From NCBI GenBank assembly GCA_039029935.1, contig JBCCFC010000472.1, positions 1 through 9,404 on the forward strand: a stretch of 9,404 nt of DNA, in the 5' to 3' direction. The notes beneath the pieces were generated by a model. The model had not been told where the DNA came from, ran no database searches, and was given only the letters and a program-made list of their open reading frames with translations. How positions within the stretch are numbered: position 1 is the first letter of the stretch; every line of letters begins with the position of its first letter. The position numbers and the translations under genes are program-made. Shown here piece after piece: positions 1 to 4,848 of the stretch. This DNA is from G039029935 sp039029935. Lineage in GTDB: Bacteria; Chloroflexota; Anaerolineae; Caldilineales; Caldilineaceae.

Positions 1-102
1 ATGAGTGATGAGTGATGAGTGATGAGTGATGAGTGATGAGTGATGAGTGATGAGTGATGAGTGATGAGTGATGAGTGATGAGTGATGAGTGATGAGTGAT
101 GA
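1..102. repeat. Heptanucleotide tandem array (ATGAGTG)n
   Basis: The 7-bp unit ATGAGTG is repeated without a single mismatch about 14.6 times. The array starts at the window edge, so its true length is unknown, and it breaks at position 103, where C replaces the expected G. In the plus direction each ATG opens only a four-codon frame (M-S-D-E-stop) and every frame hits a stop each 21 bp, so the array is not coding there. Read on the minus strand it has no stop in any frame, but also no ATG. Perfect copies of this kind are prone to slipped-strand length change. The array ends about 90 bp before the deacetylase start codon. Confidence 0.97.
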
Positions 103-109
103 CTCGCCT

Positions 110-169
110 TTCAACTCTTCAACCTTTCAACTCTTCAACTCTTCAACCTGCAACCTGCAACCTGCAACC
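110..169. repeat. Degenerate 7-8 bp repeat block (TTCAACTC / TGCAACC)
   Basis: This is a second, independent block of short repeats. Four 8-bp units (TTCAACTC, TTCAACCT, TTCAACTC, TTCAACTC; 110-141) are followed by TTCAACC (142-148) and three exact TGCAACC heptamers (149-169). The strand is purine-poor and stop-free. The block ends about 10 bp before the Shine-Dalgarno site of the next gene, so any promoter for that gene lies inside or upstream of the repeats. It resembles the short tandemly repeated repetitive heptamers known from cyanobacteria, but family membership was not tested. Confidence 0.9.
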
Positions 170-192
170 TTGCAGTATAAGGACAAACTAGC

Positions 193-1236
193 ATGAACAA
201 AACAGCAATCGTTTACGATCCAATTCATATTGACCATACATTAAACGGGCATCCGGAGTATCATCAGCGCGTGGAGACGGCGTGGGCGTTATTAGAGGCG
301 GATGGCATTTTGGACCAACTGCATCGACTGCCTAGCCGTACTGTGGCTGTGGAAGATGTGGAGCGGGTGCATAGACCGGGGTATTTACAGCAGTTTGAGT
401 CGATTTCGGTGCGAGGTGGTGGGCGTATGGATGCCGATACCTATGTGACCGCAGCCAGCTATGATGCCGCAACCACAGCGGCAGGCAGCTTGCTCAATAC
501 GGTGGATGCAGTGCTGACAGGTGAGGTTGACAACAGCTTTTCGTTGATGCGTCCACCTGGGCATCATGCGCTCCCACATATTGGTATGGGCTTTTGTCTG
601 CTGGGCAATGTGGCGATTGCGGCTCGCTATGCGCAAACCAGGCATGGCGTCGAGCGCGTTATGATTGTCGATTACGATGTGCATCATGGCAATGGTACAC
701 AGGACATGTTCTATGATGATCCATCGGTGTTATTTTTTAGCACACACCAATATCCATTTTACCCTGGTTCTGGTGGTGTCAATGAAGTGGGTAGCGAGAT
801 GGCACGAGGTACGACCATCAATGTGCCGTTGCCCGCATATGTCAGCGACGATGGCTATCTGGAAGCATTTCGACGTGTCCTCATGCCCGCCGCTCGTGCG
901 TATCGCCCAGACATGATCATTCTCTCTGCTGGCTATGATGCCCATTGGATGGACCCGCTCTCAACAATGGGGCTTAGTATCGGCGGCTACACGCAGCTAA
1001 CCCGTGAAGTGATGGCCTTAGCCGATGAACTGTGTGACGGGCGGCTGGTCTGTGCGCTAGAGGGTGGGTATCATTTGGAGGCAACGGCGCATTGTGTTCT
1101 GAGTACGCTGCGTTCGCTGCTAGACCCTAGTACACAACTAGAAAAAAGCATCAGTGATCCTTTTGGTGAGGCATCAGGGGTAAGCCCGCAGGTTGATAGA
1201 TTGCTGAATGAGATTTGTACTCTGCATGGGTTATAA
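193..1236 (+). CDS. Histone deacetylase family zinc amidohydrolase
   Basis: This 347-residue protein is a complete member of the arginase/deacetylase superfamily (histone deacetylases, AcuC, acetylpolyamine amidohydrolases), which remove acyl groups from lysine or polyamine amines using one zinc ion. The usual active-site landmarks are visible: the charge-relay pair H124-H125 in RPPGHHA, D160 and zinc ligands D162 and H164 in DYDVHHGNGT, zinc ligand D249 in SAGYDAH, and the transition-state tyrosine Y293 in LEGGYH. The arrangement resembles class II-type enzymes. Length is normal for bacterial members, and there is no signal peptide, so it is predicted cytoplasmic. The ATG is preceded by AAGGAC (179-184) with 8 nt spacing. 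The TPR gene follows on the same strand after 73 nt, which suggests co-transcription. The real substrate (protein lysine, polyamine, acetoin-related or other) cannot be read from sequence. Confidence 0.95.
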   Translation: MNKTAIVYDPIHIDHTLNGHPEYHQRVETAWALLEADGILDQLHRLPSRTVAVEDVERVHRPGYLQQFESISVRGGGRMDADTYVTAASYDAATTAAGSLLNTVDAVLTGEVDNSFSLMRPPGHHALPHIGMGFCLLGNVAIAARYAQTRHGVERVMIVDYDVHHGNGTQDMFYDDPSVLFFSTHQYPFYPGSGGVNEVGSEMARGTTINVPLPAYVSDDGYLEAFRRVLMPAARAYRPDMIILSAGYDAHWMDPLSTMGLSIGGYTQLTREVMALADELCDGRLVCALEGGYHLEATAHCVLSTLRSLLDPSTQLEKSISDPFGEASGVSPQVDRLLNEICTLHGL

Positions 1237-1253
1237 CGAAAGGTATGGTAGCC

Positions 1254-1313
1254 ATGAAATCTTTCTCTGATTGGATAACTGAGCAGGAAGTGGGGGTGGG
1301 AGCAGCACAGTGA
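1254..1313 (+). CDS. Possible 19-codon ORF overlapping the TPR gene start
   Basis: The frame begins with ATG at 1254, encodes MKSFSDWITEQEVGVGAAQ and stops at TGA 1311-1313. That stop overlaps the GTG start of the next gene in the 4-nt arrangement GTGA (1310-1313). AAAGG lies at 1239-1243, 10 nt before the ATG. Stop-start overlaps of this type often mark translational coupling, so this could be a leader peptide or a real microprotein. It could equally be the displaced N-terminus of the TPR protein or pure chance, since it is very short and unlike any protein I recognise. Confidence 0.25.
   Translation: MKSFSDWITEQEVGVGAAQ
1298..1302 (+). promoter_or_regulatory. Ribosome binding site deciding a GTG start
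   Basis: GGGAG lies 7 nt before the GTG codon at 1310. It supports that non-ATG start for the TPR gene, since the ATG at 1254 is in a different frame. The site lies inside the small overlapping ORF, as expected for coupled translation. Confidence 0.6.
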
Positions 1314-2203
1314 TTGAAACACGACTTAATCAGTGGATTGCGGCGATGGATGTGGCATTGGGGTGGCAGGAATCTCATGCAATGACACAGTTGGCGCAGG
1401 TTGTATTACTCCGTTCGCCCAAAAATTTAGCCGTCTATGAGCGTATGATTCAGGCGGCATGGCAGTTAGCACAGTGGCAGGAAGGCGATGAGTGGGCCAG
1501 ACGCCTGCTCCAAGCTGACCCTGGCAACCCAGTGGCGTGGCAGATGACGGCGCGCGCTGAGGAGGCGTTGGGGAATCATGCGCGCGCCTATGCCATCTGG
1601 CAGCGTGCCTTTGCCTATCAGCCCTATTCGTCCGAGATGCGTCAAGGGTTATATCGGACAGTAACGTCTACACAGTCGGAGATATCTTCCACTGAACAAA
1701 TCCCTACTGAACAAATCCCTACTGAACAAGTCTCCGCTAAACCTGTCACTGCTGGTGTCTTGTTTCGCCTCGACAATATGTGTCTGGCACAGCTTTATCT
1801 ACAAAGTCATCAATGGGCCAAAGCCACCCAACTCTATTCACAACTGATCAAACAAAATCCGCAACGCGTCGATTTTCAAGTCTCGCTCATGGTCTCGCTC
1901 TGGCAACGGGATACACAGCAGGGTAGCATACTGATACAGGATGATATCCAGAATAACGAAGCCTATCGTTGGGCACGACACTTGGTCCAACGCCATCAAA
2001 ATTTGCTTGCAGCGTGGATTGTGCTGGATAATATTGGGGATGAAAACGATCAAGCCTTGGCGAAAAATCCACTAGAAAGCATGGACCCGACAAGGCAGTT
2101 TATGATGGATCGGTTTCACATCACACTGGCACAAAACCCAGTCTCGATTCAGGTAAACGAGGACGAGCTTGCATTGTTGTATGCATTCTCGGATGGTGTG
2201 TAA
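1310..2203 (+). CDS. TPR-repeat protein of unknown function
   Basis: This 297-residue soluble protein has helix-turn-helix repeats of the tetratricopeptide type. Clear units cover roughly residues 42-72 (WQLAQWQEGDEWARRLLQADP), 75-107 (VAWQMTARAEEALGNHARAYA...) and 152-187 (QLYLQSHQWAKATQLYSQLIKQNP). These have the small-residue and terminal-proline pattern of TPRs. A hydrophilic linker at about 117-147 separates the first two from the third and contains the triplicate TEQIP, encoded by a 15-bp direct repeat. No signal peptide, transmembrane segment or enzymatic motif is visible. TPRs mediate protein-protein contacts, so a scaffold or adaptor role is likely but the partner is unknown. The GTG start is supported by GGGAG (1298-1302) and by the absence of an in-frame ATG upstream near a Shine-Dalgarno site. 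Probably co-transcribed with the deacetylase gene; the stop codon lies inside the arm of a long hairpin. Confidence 0.85.
   Translation: MIETRLNQWIAAMDVALGWQESHAMTQLAQVVLLRSPKNLAVYERMIQAAWQLAQWQEGDEWARRLLQADPGNPVAWQMTARAEEALGNHARAYAIWQRAFAYQPYSSEMRQGLYRTVTSTQSEISSTEQIPTEQIPTEQVSAKPVTAGVLFRLDNMCLAQLYLQSHQWAKATQLYSQLIKQNPQRVDFQVSLMVSLWQRDTQQGSILIQDDIQNNEAYRWARHLVQRHQNLLAAWIVLDNIGDENDQALAKNPLESMDPTRQFMMDRFHITLAQNPVSIQVNEDELALLYAFSDGV
1691..1735 (+). repeat. 15-bp in-frame direct repeat (TEQIP)x3
   Basis: Two identical units ACTGAACAAATCCCT (1691-1705 and 1706-1720) are followed by a diverged third (1721-1735). Each unit is five codons, so copy changes would lengthen or shorten the linker without a frameshift. 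Confidence 0.95.
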
Positions 2204-2267
2204 GAGGTATGGGTTCAGCAAGCGAGTTTTTTTAGAACAACTCGCTTGCTGAACCTATACCCCTTAC
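2200..2267 (+). terminator. Very long hairpin at the end of the TPR gene
   Basis: The arms 2206-2228 and 2239-2261 are complementary over 23 bp, with a single G-T wobble. The stem continues past one A-C mismatch (2205/2262) for five more pairs to 2200/2267, giving 29-nt arms. The loop is 10 nt (2229-2238) and contains five T residues. The gene's TAA stop (2201-2203) lies inside the outer stem. There is no T-run after the right arm, so this is not a textbook intrinsic terminator. It may still end transcription or protect the 3' end, or it may be a mobile palindromic element. Confidence 0.7.
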
Positions 2268-2303
2268 TTCGGCTGTTCATTAATTTTGATGAGCAAACAA
2301 GGA

Positions 2304-2355
2304 CAGTATCCGTAGGTTGACTACCTGCGTCACAGATAACCAATCTGTGATACTG
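2304..2355 (+). ncRNA. Candidate three-way-junction structure in the ndk leader
   Basis: Three stems close on one another almost without spacers. P1 pairs CAGTATC (2304-2310) with GATACTG (2349-2355), 7 bp. P2 pairs 2311-2317 with 2323-2329, 7 bp including one G-U, loop TGACT. P3 pairs ACAGAT (2332-2337) with ATCTGT (2343-2348), 6 bp, loop AACCA, and can take two further pairs at the expense of P1. Only 2330-2331 are unpaired in the junction. The element ends 72 nt before the ndk start codon. I do not recognise it as a known riboswitch class. It could be a structured 5' leader, a small RNA or a DNA operator; chance folding is not excluded. Confidence 0.35.
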
Positions 2356-2412
2356 GTTTATATTTGCCTATTCAACAAACAAAATTTTTTTAAACTTAAA
2401 AACAAAATTTGT

Positions 2413-2417
2413 AGGAG
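2413..2417 (+). promoter_or_regulatory. ndk ribosome binding site
   Basis: AGGAG sits 10 nt before ATG 2428. It fixes the start of ndk and rules out the in-frame upstream ATG at 2317, which would add 37 residues absent from the family. The run just before it is A/T-only over much of 2378-2410 and could stay unstructured. Confidence 0.85.
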
Positions 2418-2427
2418 TAACATTCAT

Positions 2428-2883
2428 ATGGGACGCAAACAAACATTTATTATGCTCAAGCCAGACGCGGTTCAGCGTGGACTGGTTGGCGAAATTATCA
2501 GCCGCTTTGAACGTCGCGGCCTCAAGATTGTCGCGCTGAAAATGATTCAAGTTAGCAATGAACTGGCATCAACACACTATGATGCGCATGAAGGCAAACC
2601 ATTCTATGATGGTCTTATCAAGTATATCGTTAGCGGCCCGGTGGTCGCAATGATTGTTGAGGGTGACGACAATGTTGTTGCCACGGTCCGCAATACAGTA
2701 GGCGCAACCAAACCAACTGACTCAGCACCTGGTTCCATCCGTGGCGATTTTGGTCTGGAAGTTGGCCGTAACTTGGTTCACGCCAGCGACTCGGATGAGA
2801 GCGCAAAAGCGGAAATTGAGTTGTGGTTTGGTGATGCGGCAATTGAGTGGAAGCGTGATGTTGATAAGTGGATTTTTGAGTAA
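2428..2883 (+). CDS. ndk: Nucleoside diphosphate kinase
   Basis: The 151-residue enzyme transfers the gamma-phosphate of ATP to other (deoxy)nucleoside diphosphates through a phosphohistidine, keeping NTP and dNTP pools balanced in the cytoplasm. The protein starts MGRKQTFIMLKPDAVQRGLVG, the family signature. The phosphorylated histidine is H118 in NLVHASDS. The nucleotide-site residues expected in the family are present: K11, Y51, F59, R88, T94, R105 and N115. The C-terminus WIFE is typical of the longer bacterial and eukaryotic form. Length is normal and nothing is missing. The ATG at 2428 is chosen because AGGAG precedes it and because family members start at this point. It appears to be a single-gene unit, with a long hairpin on each side and a potentially structured leader upstream. 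Confidence 0.98.
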   Translation: MGRKQTFIMLKPDAVQRGLVGEIISRFERRGLKIVALKMIQVSNELASTHYDAHEGKPFYDGLIKYIVSGPVVAMIVEGDDNVVATVRNTVGATKPTDSAPGSIRGDFGLEVGRNLVHASDSDESAKAEIELWFGDAAIEWKRDVDKWIFE

Positions 2884-2906
2884 AAATTTGTCTTGAGTTT
2901 TTATGG

Positions 2907-2950
2907 TTATGGATGTGGAGTTTATACTAAGTAACACTCCACATCCATAA
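2907..2950 (+). terminator. Hairpin after ndk
   Basis: The 15-bp perfect arms 2907-2921 (TTATGGATGTGGAGT) and 2936-2950 enclose a 14-nt loop, starting 24 nt after the ndk stop. What follows is AT-rich (2951-2985) but has no uninterrupted T-tract. A transcription end or RNA 3'-end stabiliser is the likely role. Confidence 0.65.
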
Positions 2951-3052
2951 ATTCATTTAATACAAAATAAATAATTTATACTCCAGAGGATAAAATTCTG
3001 GATTAGATAACTCACAAATAGACAACTCTCGTGAAAAGGATATATCAACCAC

Positions 3053-4120
3053 ATGGCTGGCAACAATGCAAAAGCGAAACAAGAGCAAATAGACTGGCAT
3101 CGCCTATTAGGACTTGTTCTCAGATTGCTCTTTAATCTCAAAAACTACACAACCAAAATTGAGTTTGATGTCTCAAAGCAACAGCAGTTTATCGACATCA
3201 TTATTATTCAGCCCGAAGATGCCAGCCAACAGGAAACCCTCGAGGCGGCTGCTCTACCGCCAGAGTATTGGGAAGCCTTTGGCGAGATGAACAAGCATAA
3301 TCTCATCTCGTTTAAATCATATAGCGAGTCATTTAACGCCAAAGCACTGGTCGAATTTCATGGGCACTTGACCAATTACAGCAAATCAGAAAAAGTAGAG
3401 TGGGATGACATTAATCTCTATGCCATCTCGCATCATTATCCGCAGTCGTTGTTGACGCCCTTTAAAAAAGCAGGGTTTGTCACAACCATCATTGAGAATG
3501 AAGTGTATGATTTAAAGCTAGGAACCTTACCCAAGGTACGCTTTATCGTTTGCCGAGAAAGTGAAAATCCACTCTTGGCTCTATTTTCCGATAATGAAGA
3601 ACGCATCGTTAAGAGTTTTAACCGCATCCGAGATGAAACCAATCTGCTTGACGAAATCACAACGTATCTTGGCATGATCAATGATTATATAAAGGAGGCA
3701 ATGGGCGGTATGTATACACATGAAGACTTTGTACGGGATTATCCACCAGAGAGAACAAAAGATGTGTTTCCTTATTTGGAAACCGTACTGGAATATTTGG
3801 AAAAGAGAGATCGACTTATTCAAGAAGGTCTTGAACAGGGTCTTGAACAGGGTCTTGAACAGGGTCATCAGAGAGGTATCGAACAAGGTAAGGCGCAACA
3901 ATCTCGTACTCATATCCTCAATCTAATCGACCATCGCTACAAGCCATCGCAAACACAGAGAGAGATGTTTGAGGCAAAACTGGAAACCATCACTTCTCTC
4001 AAAACATTGGGTAACTTGATTAACGCGTGTTTGGACTATCAGGACATCGAACGATTTCAAGAAGTATTTGATGCCACCCTTGATGAGCTAGCCTATCAAT
4101 CACTTCGAGAAAATGCCTAA
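3053..4120 (+). CDS. Rpn-like PD-(D/E)XK family protein with GLEQ-repeat tail
   Basis: This 355-residue protein resembles the multi-copy family annotated as Rpn/transposase-like or 'PD-(D/E)XK nuclease family' proteins, common in Chloroflexota and cyanobacteria. Visible pieces are an N-terminal beta-rich core with acidic D48 in QFIDIIIIQ and the later NLISFKSY segment (84-90). D48 and K88 could be the acidic and lysine parts of the degenerate nuclease motif. A conserved-looking middle follows (ALVEFHGHLTNY, about 98-109; TLPKVRFIVCRES, about 158-170). A helical region comes next, then the Q/E/G-rich tract GLEQGLEQGLEQGHQRGIEQGK (259-280), which is typical of this family's C-terminus. The final 75 residues are helical. 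The ATG follows AAAAGGA (3034-3040) with 12 nt spacing. Flanked by hairpins, it is probably transcribed alone. Rpn proteins promote RecA-independent recombination in E. coli; whether this one cuts DNA is unproven. Confidence 0.75.
   Translation: MAGNNAKAKQEQIDWHRLLGLVLRLLFNLKNYTTKIEFDVSKQQQFIDIIIIQPEDASQQETLEAAALPPEYWEAFGEMNKHNLISFKSYSESFNAKALVEFHGHLTNYSKSEKVEWDDINLYAISHHYPQSLLTPFKKAGFVTTIIENEVYDLKLGTLPKVRFIVCRESENPLLALFSDNEERIVKSFNRIRDETNLLDEITTYLGMINDYIKEAMGGMYTHEDFVRDYPPERTKDVFPYLETVLEYLEKRDRLIQEGLEQGLEQGLEQGHQRGIEQGKAQQSRTHILNLIDHRYKPSQTQREMFEAKLETITSLKTLGNLINACLDYQDIERFQEVFDATLDELAYQSLRENA
3827..3862 (+). repeat. 12-bp in-frame tandem repeat (GLEQ)x3
   Basis: Three perfect copies of GGTCTTGAACAG encode Gly-Leu-Glu-Gln. 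A diverged continuation (GHQR, GIEQ) follows. Exact identity at third codon positions points to recent duplication by slippage. Copy change keeps the frame. Confidence 0.95.
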
Positions 4121-4212
4121 ATTCGCCGTAACCTTTGGGGGGACCCTACGTCATCATCAGTGATTGGGTTATAGGTATATTGGTTTCTCCTTTGTCTATT
4201 GAGTGTGAACGG

Positions 4213-4249
4213 AAAAGGTCATGGTACATCCTGTATCATGACCTTTTTT
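4213..4249. terminator. Bidirectional intrinsic terminator
   Basis: The arms AAAAGGTCATGGTACA (4213-4228) and 4232-4247 pair over 16 bp with one G-T wobble around a TCC loop. Six T residues (4244-4249) end the right arm on the plus strand, and the complement of 4213-4216 gives four on the minus strand. It sits 92 nt after the Rpn-like gene and 5 nt beyond the stop of the convergent minus-strand gene, so it can serve both. Confidence 0.9.
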
Positions 4250-4254
4250 GTTGC

Positions 4255-4539
4255 TTACGCATTGCCCAGCAGCAGGGCAATCAGAAAAATCACCATCATC
4301 GCCACCACAACTTTGGCCCAACTTCGGCTTGGTTTGGATGCCCGCACTGCATCCAGTTTCACCTTGGCTTTGGTCAACTGCGCAATACAGACGTCAACCT
4401 CTTTTTCTGCTTTATCCATCTGCGCACGGTGCTGTTGTTGATGACCTTCATCAATCGTCCACACGGCAATCGTTGCAATCAGCACAATACCACTCACTAT
4501 AAAAATATCAGGAAAGATGTTTTCCAACAGTGCAATCAT
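4255..4539 (-). CDS. Small membrane protein with two helices and a coiled middle
   Basis: The protein has 94 residues. Residues about 12-28 (IFIVSGIVLIATIAVWT) form one membrane helix and about 76-92 (AKVVVAMMVIFLIALLLG) a second. Between them, residues 31-68 form a charged, Lys/Gln/Glu-rich amphipathic helix with heptad-like spacing. Both ends would be in the membrane with the loop on one side. The minus strand was chosen over overlapping plus-strand frames for three reasons: GAGGA (complement of 4544-4548) precedes the ATG at 4 nt spacing, the two clean hydrophobic helices are unlikely by chance, and a T-tract terminator follows the stop directly. I do not recognise the family. The topology is reminiscent of small holin-like or membrane-scaffold proteins, but nothing shows that function. 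Confidence 0.75.
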   Translation of the reverse strand: MIALLENIFPDIFIVSGIVLIATIAVWTIDEGHQQQHRAQMDKAEKEVDVCIAQLTKAKVKLDAVRASKPSRSWAKVVVAMMVIFLIALLLGNA

Positions 4540-4564
4540 GATTTCCTCAACTCGCTGGATTGTA

Positions 4565-4592
4565 TCTATACTAGAACTTTCTAATTTCTTAA
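4565..4592 (-). promoter_or_regulatory. Candidate promoter of the small membrane protein
   Basis: On the minus strand TTAAGA (complement of 4587-4592) and TATAGA (complement of 4565-4570) stand 16 bp apart, each matching the sigma-70-type consensus at four of six positions. The start codon lies about 25 nt further on. The -35 box falls in the centre of the 20-bp palindrome, so a bound repressor would block it. This is a weak, purely sequence-based call. Confidence 0.3.
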
Positions 4593-4600
4593 GAAATTAG
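4581..4600. promoter_or_regulatory. Perfect 20-bp palindrome, operator candidate
   Basis: CTAATTTCTT is followed directly by its exact reverse complement AAGAAATTAG, with no spacer. It lies between divergent genes, overlaps the candidate minus-strand -35 box and ends 2 bp before a plus-strand TATAAT. This geometry suits a dimeric repressor. The stem cannot form a loop-free hairpin well, which favours a DNA site over an RNA structure. Confidence 0.5.
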
Positions 4601-4693
4601 GGTATAATTTGACTGTTATAATCTAAAAGTTATCGTTCATCATATTACGGATACATGTGTCATATTTCGCTATCTTGTATAGGTAGCCTCAGC

Positions 4694-4723
4694 TTATCGC
4701 TTCTGTCAGGTAGCGAATATAAT
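4694..4723 (+). promoter_or_regulatory. Candidate promoter of the secreted-protein operon
   Basis: TATAAT (4718-4723) is an exact -10 hexamer. The best -35 at 18 bp is TTATCG (4694-4699), which is poor. The right arm of the TTCGCTA/TAGCGAA inverted repeat touches the -10 box, as a regulator site would. Transcription from here would leave a leader of about 120 nt before the ATG at 4849. The upstream TATAAT hexamers are alternatives. Confidence 0.25.
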
Positions 4724-4848
4724 GGTGAACACAAAACACGAATCCGATAATAATCTATGATATCATAACATTTCACAACATGCAAATTCTACACACTATC
4801 GAGTAAAAAAAGCAAAACCAACTCATTTTTTACGAGGGAGACAATAAT

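Larger units (their letters stand above)
4540..4848. other. Divergent intergenic region, 309 bp
   Basis: This AT-rich spacer separates the minus-strand membrane protein from the secreted-protein operon. It holds the perfect 20-bp palindrome at 4581-4600 and three plus-strand TATAAT hexamers (4603-4608, 4617-4622, 4718-4723). An inverted repeat TTCGCTA (4666-4672) / TAGCGAA (4711-4717) abuts the last hexamer. A small GTAAAAAA / TTTTTTAC dyad (4803-4810 / 4826-4833) lies directly before the Shine-Dalgarno site GGAG (4837-4840). No convincing ORF or RNA gene is seen. Confidence 0.7.

Noticed and set aside
1..169. CRISPR array
   Set aside because: Units are 7-8 bp and contiguous, with no spacers and no cas genes.
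2286..2330. GATGAG followed by paired stems, suggestive of a hammerhead ribozyme
   Set aside because: The CUGAUGA and GAAA core strands are not present in the required places between three stems.
2317..2364. sigma-70 promoter TTGACT with a TATATT-like -10 before ndk
   Set aside because: The hexamers are about 36 bp apart, far too distant to act together, and the TTGACT lies in the P2 loop of the three-way-junction candidate.
2317..2427. In-frame upstream ATG that would give ndk a 37-residue N-terminal extension
   Set aside because: Family members start at MGRKQ-like positions, AGGAG sits correctly before ATG 2428, and the extension lies over the structured leader and an A/T run.
4135..4584. 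149-residue plus-strand frame, plus shorter ones, across the small membrane protein
   Set aside because: Composition is His/Cys/Gln-rich and not protein-like, there is no good Shine-Dalgarno site, and it reads through the terminator. The minus-strand frame explains the region better.
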